A stretch of DNA of 64,000 nucleotides. It comes from Spiroplasma helicoides. GTDB lineage: Bacteria > Bacillota_I > Bacilli_A > Mycoplasmatales > Mycoplasmataceae. Position numbers and translations under genes: made by a program. The stretch is taken from contig NZ_CP017015.1 of the NCBI RefSeq assembly GCF_001715535.1, positions 434,001-498,000 of the forward strand, written 5' to 3'. The notes beneath the pieces were generated by a model. The model saw nothing but the letters and a program-made list of their open reading frames with translations, was not told the origin of the DNA and did not search any database. Below, piece after piece: positions 53,813-64,000 of this stretch (positions within the stretch are counted from its first letter, which is position 1; each line of letters begins with the position of its first letter).

Positions 53813-55240
53813 ATGAGAGATATAACCAAAAGTTTAGTTGAAGAGTCTATTGATAAAATTAAAGAGATATATTTGCTAAACGAAGATCCATTCTTAATTG
53901 GTTTTTCAGGTGGGAAAGACTCAACTTTAACTTTAGACTTGGTACTAAACTCCTTAGAAGAAATATATCAAGAGAATCCAAAAAAAATAACTAAGCCAAC
54001 ATACATAATAAGTTCTGATACCTTAATTGAAAATCCGTTTGTTGTTAAAAGAATTGATGAACTAGAAGATTTTATAAGATCAGGCAAGGTTGATCATTTA
54101 AAAATTAACTTTATTAGAGCACAACCTGATATTAATGAATCATTTTGAACTTTAATTATTGGTAGAGGGTATCCTTTACCACTTAATAGATTCAGATGAT
54201 GTACTAGACATTTAAAGATAAAGCCAATGGAACTGGCATCTTACGAAATCCAAGCAAAACATAAAAATATTGTTAATGTTTTAGGTATAAGAAGAAGTGA
54301 ATCAAACATTAGAAGAAAAAAGATGGAGGTCTCAGAAACAGAAGACCAATCTTTTTTATTTAAAAATTTTGAAGAAGAAAGAAACATAATTTTTGCACCA
54401 ATTCAGAAATTTGATATTAAAGAACTTTGAGATTATATGCTTTCAAAAGAAAAAAGTTATTGAAACTCTAACTTTAAAATTCTTTATCAAATGTATCAAG
54501 ATTCTTCAAAAGAATGTGTAACTTCATTTGATATGTCAGTTGTTGCCAATAAGGCAGATAGTTGTGGAAACTCTAGATGAGGTTGCTGAGTTTGTCCTTT
54601 ATCTAATAATATTTGAATTGATAATATGTTTTTTAATGGTATTTTAGATTTAGAAGAAGTAGTATCTTTTAGAAAAACTTTACTATATGAAAGAGATTTA
54701 TTAGAAAATAGATACATTGGTAAACACATTAGAAGCAGAAGTGGGAAAATCTCATTGGGGATTAGAGGATTGCAAAAACTTAAATTTGATGAAATAACTA
54801 ATACATTTTATCGACCAGCTAAAGGTAATTCTAGAGAAAGAATTGATGTAGTTATTAATAATCAACTTGTAAATGATTATCAAATAATTGAGGAAAATCA
54901 AATTAAAGAAATATCTAAGGAAATACTATATAATGATAAAGATGGAGCAAACTTAAAGTATGCTGTAAAAAAACCATATAATGGCTATTTTATTTTTGCT
55001 CCTGGACCATATACTCTTACATATAGAATAAATTTACTTGAAAAACTAGTAAGACTTAAAAATGTTATGGACAATAAAACTATAAAAGCAGGAACAGAAG
55101 AAGCTGTTATTTCTGTTATAAGCAAAGAGGAGTATGATTTAATAAAATCTTTATTACTAGATTATTCTCAAGCTATTTCTAGTAAAAAATTTAAATCAAC
55201 AAAATCTAAGTTGGAGAAAATAGATGAGTTATGAAGTTAG
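53813..55240 (+). CDS. dndC: DndC-family DNA sulfur-modification protein (PAPS reductase-like)
   Basis: 475 residues; the real end is TAG 55,238-55,240 because the TGA at 55,232 is Trp. It has the PP-loop ATP pyrophosphatase motif SGGKDS (32-37), RWCTRHLKI with C130, and SCGNSRWGCWVCP with C251, C258 and C261, the cysteines that hold an iron-sulfur cluster in DndC. DndC takes sulfur from a cysteine desulfurase and, with DndD/E, puts phosphorothioate links in DNA. No dndA, dndB, dndD or dndE is in the window. The next gene overlaps by 10 bases, so it is coupled to the acidic protein and the DUF262 gene. Confidence 0.8.
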
Positions 55241-56394
55241 AATTTGAAAACTTGTTAATATTCTTGGATGGGTTTAAGTTTCCTAAAAGTTTTAATTTGT
55301 CTATAATGGATGTAAGAGATTTGCTAAGAAGACAAGGTTTTTATGATACTATTGAAATTAATCTTATTTTAGAAAAATTTAAAGAGAAAAGACTTATGTC
55401 AGAAAGTCACTTTATAACTGAATTTAAACAAGAGCAGTTTTTAAATTATTATGAATCATTTTTTAGCGATGTCACAAATGAAGCTGAAGTAAATCAAAAA
55501 AAAGTCGAAAACTCAAATAAACCAATATTTAAACAATTAAAGAGAATAAATTTATTTTCTACAAATTTATTAGAAGAAATTGATAGTCCAAAAAAAACAG
55601 ATGAGATAAGTGAAATAGATATATCAGAATCTAATCAATTTGTAGAAGAAAAATTCGAGAATATTAAGCTAAGCTTGTCAAATATTTCAGAAATAAATGA
55701 TAATGAAGAATTTGAAGATATTAAATACGACGACTTTGATGATGATGACAACCAACTTGGTGATGATGACGATCCTTTTGAAGAGGAATCTGACTATGAC
55801 TTTTCATTTGATGATAGCGAAGGAAAAGATAATGAAGTTTATGACAAAGAACCAACTCAAAAGCAACTACAAAAAATTGAGCAAAGCATTTTTGGTAAAG
55901 TTAAAAAATCAATATTTGATTTAGGTAATAAAGTTGAACCAAGTCCAACAAAACACAAAATAGTTACAAGTGATAGTTATTTTTTTCAAAATAATATCCT
56001 TTCAAGCAGAAAAAGAGTTTATGTAAACATCTTTGAACTTTTATCAGCTGAAGATTTTGATGATATATATTATTGTTTAGACAATATCTTGAAATATTTT
56101 AGTATTATTAATATAGATGAACTAAGTTATTTTTTATTTAGAAATTCTTATTTAGAAATTGATGATGATGACTTTGAAGACATTAAAATTAGACTAAAAA
56201 AGTATGTGATTGATAAAGGTTATGAAATAACTAGATTTCCATTATATTTTGATGACAATTTAACTATTGATCAAGAATATAAATTAAAGTTTATTGATAA
56301 ATATGAGCTCAAAGAATTTCCAGATTGAGTATTAAAACAGCGTGAGTATTGAGGATTACTCTGAATGAATAGAAAAGGGAGAACTATATGGTAG
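55231..56394 (+). CDS. Unknown protein with long acidic centre
   Basis: 387 residues; the start ATG overlaps the end of dndC and the stop overlaps the start of the DUF262 gene, so it is translationally locked between them. The N-terminal 85 residues look like a helical DNA-binding or winged-helix-like unit (SIMDVRDLLRRQGFYD). Residues about 150-205 are extremely Asp/Glu-rich (DDFDDDDNQLGDDDDPF), a DNA-mimic or flexible tether. The C-terminal 120 residues are again folded (FELLSAEDFDDIYYCLDNIL). I do not recognise a family. Its position suggests a dedicated partner of DndC or the DUF262 protein. Confidence 0.75.
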
Positions 56395-57914
56395 CAGAAA
56401 AAATATGTTTTTATGATTTAGTGGGAATAAATGAAGAGGGAAATGTCAATAATAGAATATTATTTACAATTCCTGAATTTCAAAGAGGATATAGTTGAGA
56501 GACAGAACAGTTATATGAGTTTCTTGAAGATCTTAAAAAAGGATTTACATTAAGAAATGAACCAGGTTTTTCATCACTTGGTGTATTTTATTTATATACA
56601 AAAGATCAAACTAACTTCGAAATTATTGATGGTCAGCAAAGATTTACTACAACTTTGATTGTTCTTGAAGCAGCAAAATCAACACTATCAGTTAAAAATT
56701 TTAAACATAGTATATATAATGAGGATAGAAAAAGAATATTGAGTGGTTATTCAAAAGATTCTCAGTTAGAAAAAATATATAAAGAATTTTTTGATTTTTT
56801 TATTAGCAATAAAGGTAAAAGTGATGAAAATTTAGTTGATGATACTACTGTTAAAAATATGATTAATACGTATCAAGATGTAAAAGAATATATATCTGAA
56901 GAATTTCCAACAGATGATGCAAAAAATGAATTTTATAATTATTTATTGCATGAAGTACATTTTTGACCATACATTGAGAGAAATGATGATGTAAAAATTG
57001 ATCTTTTTATGAAATTAAATAGTAGGGGAAGACAACTGTCATTTTCAACACTTTTAAAAAGTTATTTGTATTCAATCGATGATATTGAACTTGTAAATCA
57101 AGGTATGCAAATTTCTAAACAATCTGTTTTTGCAAAATTTTATGAAGAAAGCATTGAAGAACCTTTAATGAGTAATTATTTAAAAGCAAAAAAACTTGAT
57201 GCAAAAGAAAGATTTATTCAAGCTAGTGCAGCTAATTTTTTACATTTAAACTCATGAAAATACATTGATGAATTTAAAAATGAGGATGAACCTTTTTCTC
57301 AAGCAAAAGCTGTTTTTATTGGTTATACATGATTGCTTAAAGATTTATTCAAGAGATTAAAAGCTTTTAATGATGGTGATAAAGCAGTAGCATATGGTCA
57401 AGAATTTATGAATGATTTAAAAGTTTATATGATTAAATATGTAAAGTATTGTGTAAATTATGAACATGATATTTGTAAAAAATTAGCAGATATATCAATT
57501 GTTAAATATAATCCTTTGATAGTTTGACTTGATATATATGCAGAAGCAAACAAGTTAGATAAAAAAGTATTAAATGAAATTTTTGAACTAATATTTGTTT
57601 ATCTTTATTCACGTAGATTAAGATGATTTGTTGAAAATAAAAGTCAATTAGAATTTGATCATAAAACAGATCAATTGAATCCGAGAAATTTAAGTTATGC
57701 TGAAATTGCTAGAAAAGTTACAAGAGAGACTCTAAAATTTGAAGATATTGCTCAGGAATTAAAAAGTCTTTTAAATGAAGAATTACTGGAAAAAGTTAAA
57801 GCATTTTTTGATGGTGATTTTGAAATATGAAAAAAATCAAATATGTTTGAAAAAACAATTCAATATAAAGATTATTATTTAGAGTTGCTTGATAAATACA
57901 ATATAAAAATTTAA
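56388..57914 (+). CDS. DUF262 (GmrS/SspE-like) protein
   Basis: 508 residues. AGGGAGA lies 5 bases before the ATG. The DUF262 signatures are clear: IPEFQRGYSW at about 28-37, the NTP-binding DGQQRFTT (D81-R85), and FMKLNSRGRQLSF near 207. DUF262 proteins act as sensors/NTPases in GmrSD (modified cytosine) and SspE (phosphorothioate) restriction. The usual C-terminal DUF1524 HNH nuclease (HxxP) is not visible; the C-terminus is helical instead. So this protein may sense while the upstream DUF4420 protein cuts. Several TGA Trp. A 31-base gap separates it from the RT gene. Confidence 0.8.
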
Positions 57915-57945
57915 AATGATAATTTAATTAGAAAAGGGGTATGAA

Positions 57946-59745
57946 ATGAAAATAAGTGATTTGATAAGTAGTATAAATAAAAATAAAATTGATAAAAGAG
58001 AATTAAATGTATTTTTTTGTGAAGGACTATTTAATGATCTGCCTAATTGCTTTATAACGAAGGATAGTAAAAAAATTGTATTACAGGTTTTAAATTTTTT
58101 AAATACAACAAAATCTGAAAAGTATACATTATTTAAGAAACCAGATTTCTTGAAAGATTTTTCTAATAACAGTTCTTTTTCAAATATAATTAAATATATC
58201 AAGAATTCAACTAAATATAATGATAACAAAAATCAAAGTAAAGGAATTCCATCAGCAAAGTTTTTTATACATAAATCAGACAATACCCTAAGAACAATTA
58301 GAATACCTCATTTTTTAAATCATTTTTTAATTTTTTTATTTCAAATAGCTAATAAAAATATTATAAATCAAATTATAAATTATAATAATAACAGCTTAGC
58401 TAAATTATTAACTAAAGGAAAAATAAACTTAAAATTTCAATATAATAATGACTATACAATTTGAAATAGTAAAGATTATGTATTTATAAATAATAATTTA
58501 CTAATAAATAATTACGCAGAAAACAAGCTGAAAAAGTATGAGTTTATATTAGGAAATACAAAAATTTTAAAGTTAGATATAAGTAACTTTTATGACAGCA
58601 TATATACACATTTATATGGACAACCAAAATATTTGAGTTTTATAAAACAAGTATATGATGAAAATAAGTTTTCAAAAGTTTCATTCGACTCATGAACTAA
58701 TTTTGCAAATACCATTGATAATTTGATACAAATACAAAATGAAAGTCAGACAAATCTTTTAATTACTGGCCCTTATACATCACATATTTTTTCTGAATTG
58801 TTGCTTGCTTATATCTGTTTTGAGTTAAAAAAAAATATAGGTGAGAATTTTTTATTTTATAGAGATGATTTTGAGTTTTTTGGAAACGATAAAACTAATT
58901 TTAGTTATATACAAAGTTCGTTTGAAACTATACTGCTAAAGCTAAATCTCAAGATAAATTCATCAAAAGTTGCTTTAAAAAGTTTTAATGATTTTAATGA
59001 TAAAACTATAATGAACTTTAACTTTTTACAAAATATTTTAGTTAAAAACTCAGTTTGACAAACTAAAGCTAATGATATAATAACGTTTTTTGATACAGTT
59101 GACCCTAAAAACATGAAGTACTGCTTAATTATTTTCTATAAATTATTAAAAGATAAAGAAAAGTATATTAAAAAATATTTAGAATTTGATAAAATAGCTG
59201 AAAAACTAATAATATATTTTTTAAATTTGATGATTATAAATTCCGATCTAAGCAAACATGTAACGGAATTGGCTCTATATTTACATAAATTTCTTTTAGA
59301 TAAAAATGATTTTAAAAATAGGGTAATAAAAGTGATACAAGAAAAATTTGAAGAATACAATCAACTATCTCATATATATCTATTTTATATACTAGTTAAA
59401 ATCAATATTAACGTTAATGAATTAATATTGATAATGAATAATATTAAAAAAATAAATGTTTTCACTCTTTCAATCATAATAAGATATGCAAGAAAAAAAA
59501 TTACACAAATTAATACAAAAAGTCAAAAAGTTTTAAATAATTTAGTTAATTTTCATATAGATTTAACAAAAAAAGTATATACAAATATTTGATTTAGCGA
59601 TTATTTTTATGCTTTTGTAGAAGCGGCAAAATTAAATAAAATGTGAAAATTAAATAATAAAAGAAATTTTATAACAAACATACCAAAAATTACTGATAAA
59701 TTTATTAATTTTATTATAGATGATATTGAATTTATAAGTTTTTAA
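57946..59745 (+). CDS. Defence-type reverse transcriptase (Abi/UG group)
   Basis: 599 residues. ATG 57,946 follows AAAAGGGG; a nearer ATG at 57,941 is out of frame. The RT core has KLDISNFYDSIYTH (D211), GPYTSHIFSELLLAYI (motif with the GxPTSxxxSE pattern), the catalytic FYRDDFEFFG (D307-D308) and LNLKINSSKVAL. The last 260 residues are helical repeats without a recognised domain, as in AbiA/AbiK and other defence RTs that make DNA without a fixed template. No maturase (X) domain and no msr/msd-like hairpin RNA upstream, so it is neither a group II intron nor a retron. Confidence 0.8.
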
Positions 59746-59784
59746 TTTTTTTATATCTTTTACATAAACTATTAGTTTATAACT

Positions 59785-59803
59785 TATAATTTATGTAAGG
59801 AGT
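59785..59803 (+). promoter_or_regulatory. Promoter -10 and ribosome binding site of the Lamassu-like pair
   Basis: TATAAT at 59,785-59,790 and GTAAGGAG at 59,796-59,803 before ATG 59,810. The hairpin ATAAACT/AGTTTAT (59,764-59,780) just upstream may end the RT transcript, although it lacks a T tract. Confidence 0.5.
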
Positions 59804-59809
59804 AAATTT

Positions 59810-60826
59810 ATGAGCAATGAATATAATAAAAAAATTATATCTCTTAGTTCAGATTTGATAGATAATTCTGGAATATTTGGAGTTAAAGGATATAACTTTC
59901 AAAAAATATATCTTATATATTTTTTACTTATTAAAAAAAACTATGATATTACAGCTTTTTATGAGCAAGGTGAGGATATAACTTTTTTAGAAAGTAAAAA
60001 TAATAACCCTATTAATATGTTGCTTTGCCAAGTTAAATCTAAATTTACAAAAAGTAACTCAGTTGCATTAAACACATTCAAAAATAGCATTGAAACATTG
60101 ATTAAAAAAATTGAGTATTTTGACAAAAAAAATTCACATATTTATACATGTGGCAGATTAGTGTTTAGTGGTATTATTAATTATAATAGAAAACCGATTA
60201 AGAATTTGACAAGTTATGGAATGATAATTAACAACAATAATTATAATTTTTTATACAAAATAGAAAATAAATTATTTATAGAATGACTAAATATTGAACA
60301 AAGCCAACAAATCATTTTAATATCTAATCAGCTAAAAAAAATTTATAAAAATGAGCTAGATAATGATAGACTTATAAAAATTATTAGAATTTTATTGGGA
60401 TCAATAGATGAAGTTGTAGATAAAATAAATGTTGAGAGTAAAAATAGTGATATTTTAAACGACCAAAAAGGGTTAAAATATAGCAATATCATAGATGCGG
60501 TTGAAGATACACTTTTTTTGGACAAAAGTTCAAAAAAATTTATAGAAAATTTATTTGATGATGTATTAAATGACTTAAATTTAAAAAGCATTGAAAAGGA
60601 AATATTCTATAACTATAGTTCTTTAGAATCTAAATATAAATGAGGAGTTTTTAACCTATATGATGAAATGAAAAATGATATAAATGATAAAAAAATAAAG
60701 GGAAGAGCTCAATTAAAAGGTTATTTAGAGGAAAAATTAGAAAATAATAAAGAAGAAAATACAGCACTAGATTTAGCATATTTATATATAGAAGGAATTA
60801 TCTTAATGGAGGATAGAAATGAGTAG
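59810..60826 (+). CDS. Cap4/DUF4297-like nuclease (LmuA-like)
   Basis: 338 residues. The N-terminus has the dsDNA-nuclease pattern of DUF4297/Cap4 proteins: GVKGYNFQKIYLIYFLL (family GxxYQ...), EQGEDITFLE with E55-D56, and LLCQVKSK with Q74 and K76, a PD-(D/E)xK variant. The C-terminal two-thirds is helical. It overlaps the SMC-like gene by 8 bases. This two-gene order matches Lamassu, where LmuA is an effector nuclease held in check by LmuB. TGA Trp at 60,641; the true stop is TAG at 60,824-60,826. Confidence 0.7.
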
Positions 60827-62564
60827 TGTAAAAATAAATTCATTGGGTATATATAATATTGAGGGTGCAGGTTCTTATAGACATTATTTTGAATCGGGTT
60901 TTAATATAGTTTTAGGAAATAATAGAGTGGGTAAAACAACTCTTGCACAACTACCTTTTTACACATTGGGTTGTTCAACTCAATTAGAAGATATAAGTGA
61001 AGTATATAAAGATTTTTTAACTTTTGTTGAATTGGAAATAGATAAAACTATATACTATTTTTTTAGATTAAAATCTAAAAATTACAATCACAATTTATTT
61101 ATACTAAACAAAGAATTTAAAATTATATGAAAGGGTAAATCTGGTTCAAAAAAAGGGGAAAACATACAAAATTACTCACAAAAAATTTTAGAGTTATTTG
61201 ATCTAGGTGACTTAAAAATAAAAAATGATTATAAGGATAAAACTGTTTTTGAAAGTCCATACACAGGTATTTTGTTTGAGTTTTTTTATATAAGTCAATC
61301 TTTTTGAGGAAAAGATTGAAAGGTTTTTAATTCTGATTTAAAAAAAATTGATAAAAAAAGTATACCTTTTATACATGGTTTTTTATCAGAAAAATTTTAT
61401 AAAAATGATTTAGAAGAATGAATAAAGTATTTCACATCCGATTTTGATGTAAAATCAAAAAATGAGTATTTAGTCAAATTGAATTTTTTAATTAATAAGT
61501 TAAGTGAAAAAATTATTTCTGACCAAGATATTAAGCAAAATTTAGAAATAAATAATAAAGCAATAAAAATATTAAAAAATAAAAGCGAGTTAGAACAGAA
61601 ATTAATGGACTTATCAAAAGAACAAAAAGAGATAGAAATAAAGATTAATCAACTTAAAAAACAATTAGGTTATAATAATAAAAACATTTCAAATCTAAGT
61701 TATTTAGAAAAAGAGTATGGAGACTTTTATTCGAAAGTAACATTAGAAGAAAATAAAGTTCATAAAATATATTTTAAGGATTTAATGGAATTTAAAGTTA
61801 AAAAAGAGTTAAATAAAATAAATAAAGAAACCGTTTTGGAAAAAATTAAATTAAAAAACAAAGAAATAAATAATATAAACAAAGAAATAATGATGTTAAA
61901 AAATAAGATAAAAGATGCAGATATAACAATTAATGAATTGGGTCTATTATCAAATGAGTTAATAGAAAAAGATTATGATTTAAAAATAAAACAGATAATA
62001 GAGAAAAGCCGAATAGAGTTTAAAAACATAAAAAATGAAGTAAGTAATATAAATATGGAAAAAAGAGAGGCAAAAAAGCTAGTAGATAGTCTTATAAAAA
62101 AATTTGAAGATTATGATAAAAACTTGTCAGATCAATTAAAAAATATCATAAACAGTTTAAAACTTAAATATGATATTAATATTAATTGTTTTATTGTTAA
62201 TAGCAAAGTACACTCGGGCGCTGCAGCTACAATATATAGTCTTTCTAAACTATATTTAAACTTTATTAATTTTTCTAAGTTGAATTCATTCTATGTTATT
62301 GATTCACCAAGAGAAAAAGAACAAGATGAAGATACAATTACAGCTAGAAATGAATTACTGAATAAATTTCTTATTTCTAACTTAAATGAAAAAAAGCAAG
62401 TAATTTTATTTACAGTAAAAGACGATTTTAATTTAGATAAAAACAAAATAAGTATATCAAGAATTGAAAGACAACCACAAAGTTTATTGACTGATGAAAA
62501 TTATGAATTTAGAAAATGAATAGAAAACAATGTTCTAGAAATTTTATTAGAAAAAAACATTTAA
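60819..62564 (+). CDS. SMC/RecN-like coiled-coil ATPase (LmuB-like)
   Basis: 581 residues. Walker A GNNRVGKTTLAQ with K39 follows an N-terminal strand typical of SMC/Rad50 heads. A long coiled coil runs from about 215 to 455 (KSELEQKLMDLSKEQKEIEI and on). The second half of the head has HSGAAATIYSLSKLYL (signature-like) and SFYVIDSPREKEQDEDT, the Walker B/D-loop region (DSPREKEQDED), as in SMC-like anti-phage ATPases. It overlaps the nuclease gene, so the proteins are made together. The likely role is sensing abnormal DNA and releasing the nuclease. Other AAA-nuclease pairs remain possible. Confidence 0.75.
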
Positions 62565-62642
62565 AAAATTTTAAAGATTGTTTATTTTGTTCAATACTAT
62601 ATTTTATATCAATTTTTAATAAAAACAAACGAGGAAAAAATT

Positions 62643-64000
62643 ATGTATAAAAAATACAACAGAGGTATAATCGAAAGAGTTGAAAACAATAATCTATATT
62701 TAAGGGTAAATAATATTCTTCTAGAGTTTTCGCTTGAAAACGTAAATGAAGAATTAGTTAGATTACTTTCAAGAAGTATAAATCATACAGTTGTTGTAGA
62801 AATAAAAGCATATTGATTTATAACAAGAAGTGAAGCCAAAATTGTTCAAGTATATGATGAACAATCTTTTGACTTCTTTTTATTTGAAACTTTTTTAGAT
62901 GTTTATAGTTATACATTTTCTAGAAATAATTATAACTTTTCTTCTTTATACTTAATAAACAGATTTTTAAATCAGGTTAATAGATCTCATAATATATTTG
63001 AATGATTTTTGACTGAATATAATTTAGTTAATACACCGTTTTATAATTTGATTATGTTTTTTTATAATAATCAATTAGATTTTGAATTAATAAATGAGTT
63101 TTTTTATCCTAGTTTTACATTAGACCTAGATACATTTACAGATCAAATATTAGAAAAAATTTATAACTATATAAAAAACATCACTATTTATATTGATATT
63201 AACAATTATTATCAATCAATTTATGATTTTTTACTATCAGCTAGATTTAGAATGAATGATATTCAAATACAAGCATTATATTTTGCTTTAAAAATGTATC
63301 GACAATGTTCAGAAACAGAAAGTGTTTGCTTAGATGTTTTAGAATGAGAAATTTTAAAATACTCTAAAATTGATGAATCACATGATAATAACTACTTAAT
63401 TCATGTTGATCAAATTATTGAATATTGTTTAGAAAATAATTTAATTAATAATGAACTACAACATTTATTTTATCCTTCAATTTATTTTGATTATGAACAA
63501 GGACTTGCAAATAAATTATTAGCATTACATGCAAGAAATAACAATCAATTTTACTTTTTAGAAGATTATATTTTAAATCAACAAATTGAAACTTATTCAG
63601 ATTTAAATCCAGATCAAGTAAGAGCTATAAATACATTTATGAACAATAAAGTTTGTTTAGTAAGTGGGGGAGCTGGAACTGGTAAAACAAGATTAATTCA
63701 AACACTAGTTGATATTGTTAAATTTAATGATAAAGATGCAATAATAAAGATATGTGCACCATCAGGAATGGCTGCTAATAATGTTAAAAACTCATTTGAT
63801 AAAGATTATACTGATTTAAGTATTGACACAATTCATAGAATGTTAAAAGGAAGAGGTTTAAATAACTTTAAATATAATATAAGCAATAAATTAAATTGTG
63901 ATGTTTTAATTATTGATGAATGTTCAATGATTGATTTAAGAATGTTTTATCATTTACTAATAGCTACAGATAATAATATTAAAAAAATTGTCATGATTGG
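62643..64000 (+). CDS. recD: RecD/TraA-family helicase (N-terminal part)
   Basis: Partial: 452 codons to the window end. GAGGAAAAAA lies before the ATG. The N-terminal region (YKKYNRGIIERVENNNLYL) and a long helical part precede the motor: a Q-motif-like LNPDQVRAINTF, Walker A SGGAGTGKTRLI with K348, IDTIHRMLKG and Walker B LIIDECSMIDL. This arrangement is usual for the mollicute RecD-like (RecD2 type) helicases that are part of the core genome. I take it as the right edge of the defence island. Confidence 0.85.

Noticed and set aside
53813-55240. Ordinary PAPS reductase (CysH) for sulfate assimilation
   Set aside because: The RWCT and GCWVC cysteine pattern and the length of 475 residues fit DndC, and mollicutes lack sulfate assimilation.
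57946-59745. Retron or group II intron reverse transcriptase
   Set aside because: No maturase domain, no msr/msd-like inverted repeats upstream, and a long helical C-terminus of the Abi type.
1-64000. CRISPR arrays, tRNA, rRNA
   Set aside because: I saw no regularly spaced direct repeats and no cloverleaf or rRNA-like GC-rich segments; the short repeats found belong to the IS, the hsdS switch or the lipoprotein duplications.

Overview
The window comes from a low-GC mollicute. Every long gene is open only if TGA is read as tryptophan (genetic code 4), GC content is very low, there are many Cys-anchored lipoproteins, and repair and metabolic genes are few. The lipoprotein style fits the Spiroplasma / Entomoplasma-Mesoplasma / Mycoplasma mycoides side of the class, but I cannot name a species. 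Gene ends given here use code 4, so TGA is never treated as a stop.

Layout. (1) 1-1.7 kb: the end of nrdD and complete nrdG (anaerobic ribonucleotide reductase), closed by a hairpin terminator. (2) 1.7-6.4 kb: sparse, very AT-rich DNA with a decayed gene tail, a secreted/membrane protein, a small membrane protein and two small lipoproteins that look chagasin-like. (3) 6.5-8.0 kb: an intact 1481-bp IS3-like element that has cut into a third member of that lipoprotein group. (4) 8.2-32.6 kb: an array of about sixteen surface-protein genes, nearly all lipoproteins, in short operons of related pairs. It has repeated extended -10 promoters and T-rich hairpin terminators. Duplications, a decayed ABC transporter ATPase, an IS-end remnant and a duplicated lipoprotein fragment show that it has been reshuffled. 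(5) 32.9-35.3 kb: a broken membrane-protein gene and a second, inverted, full-length copy of the IS.

(6) 35.5-62.6 kb is a dense defence island on the + strand. In order: two unknown small proteins; a membrane protein gene with two poly-A frameshifts, followed by a ThsB-like TIR protein and a small unknown protein; an AbiH-family protein starting at ATT; type I restriction-modification hsdR-hsdM with two oppositely oriented hsdS genes flanking a tyrosine recombinase (an apparent invertible specificity switch); a DpnII-type GATC endonuclease with a Dam-type methylase; a tightly packed run of GHKL/MORC-like ATPase, Z1 helicase, DUF4420-type nuclease, DndC-family sulfurtransferase, an acidic unknown protein and a DUF262 protein; a defence-type reverse transcriptase; and a Cap4/DUF4297-like nuclease overlapping an SMC-like ATPase (Lamassu-like). 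(7) 62.6-64 kb: the start of a RecD-family helicase gene that runs off the window.

The best candidate for an undescribed system is 49,542-57,914. A MORC-Z1-nuclease restriction module lacks its own DNA methylase but is joined, with overlapping or near-touching genes, to a DndC-type sulfur-insertion enzyme and a DUF262 protein of the kind that reads phosphorothioate DNA. Functions in the island are inferred from motifs read by eye; no database search was possible.
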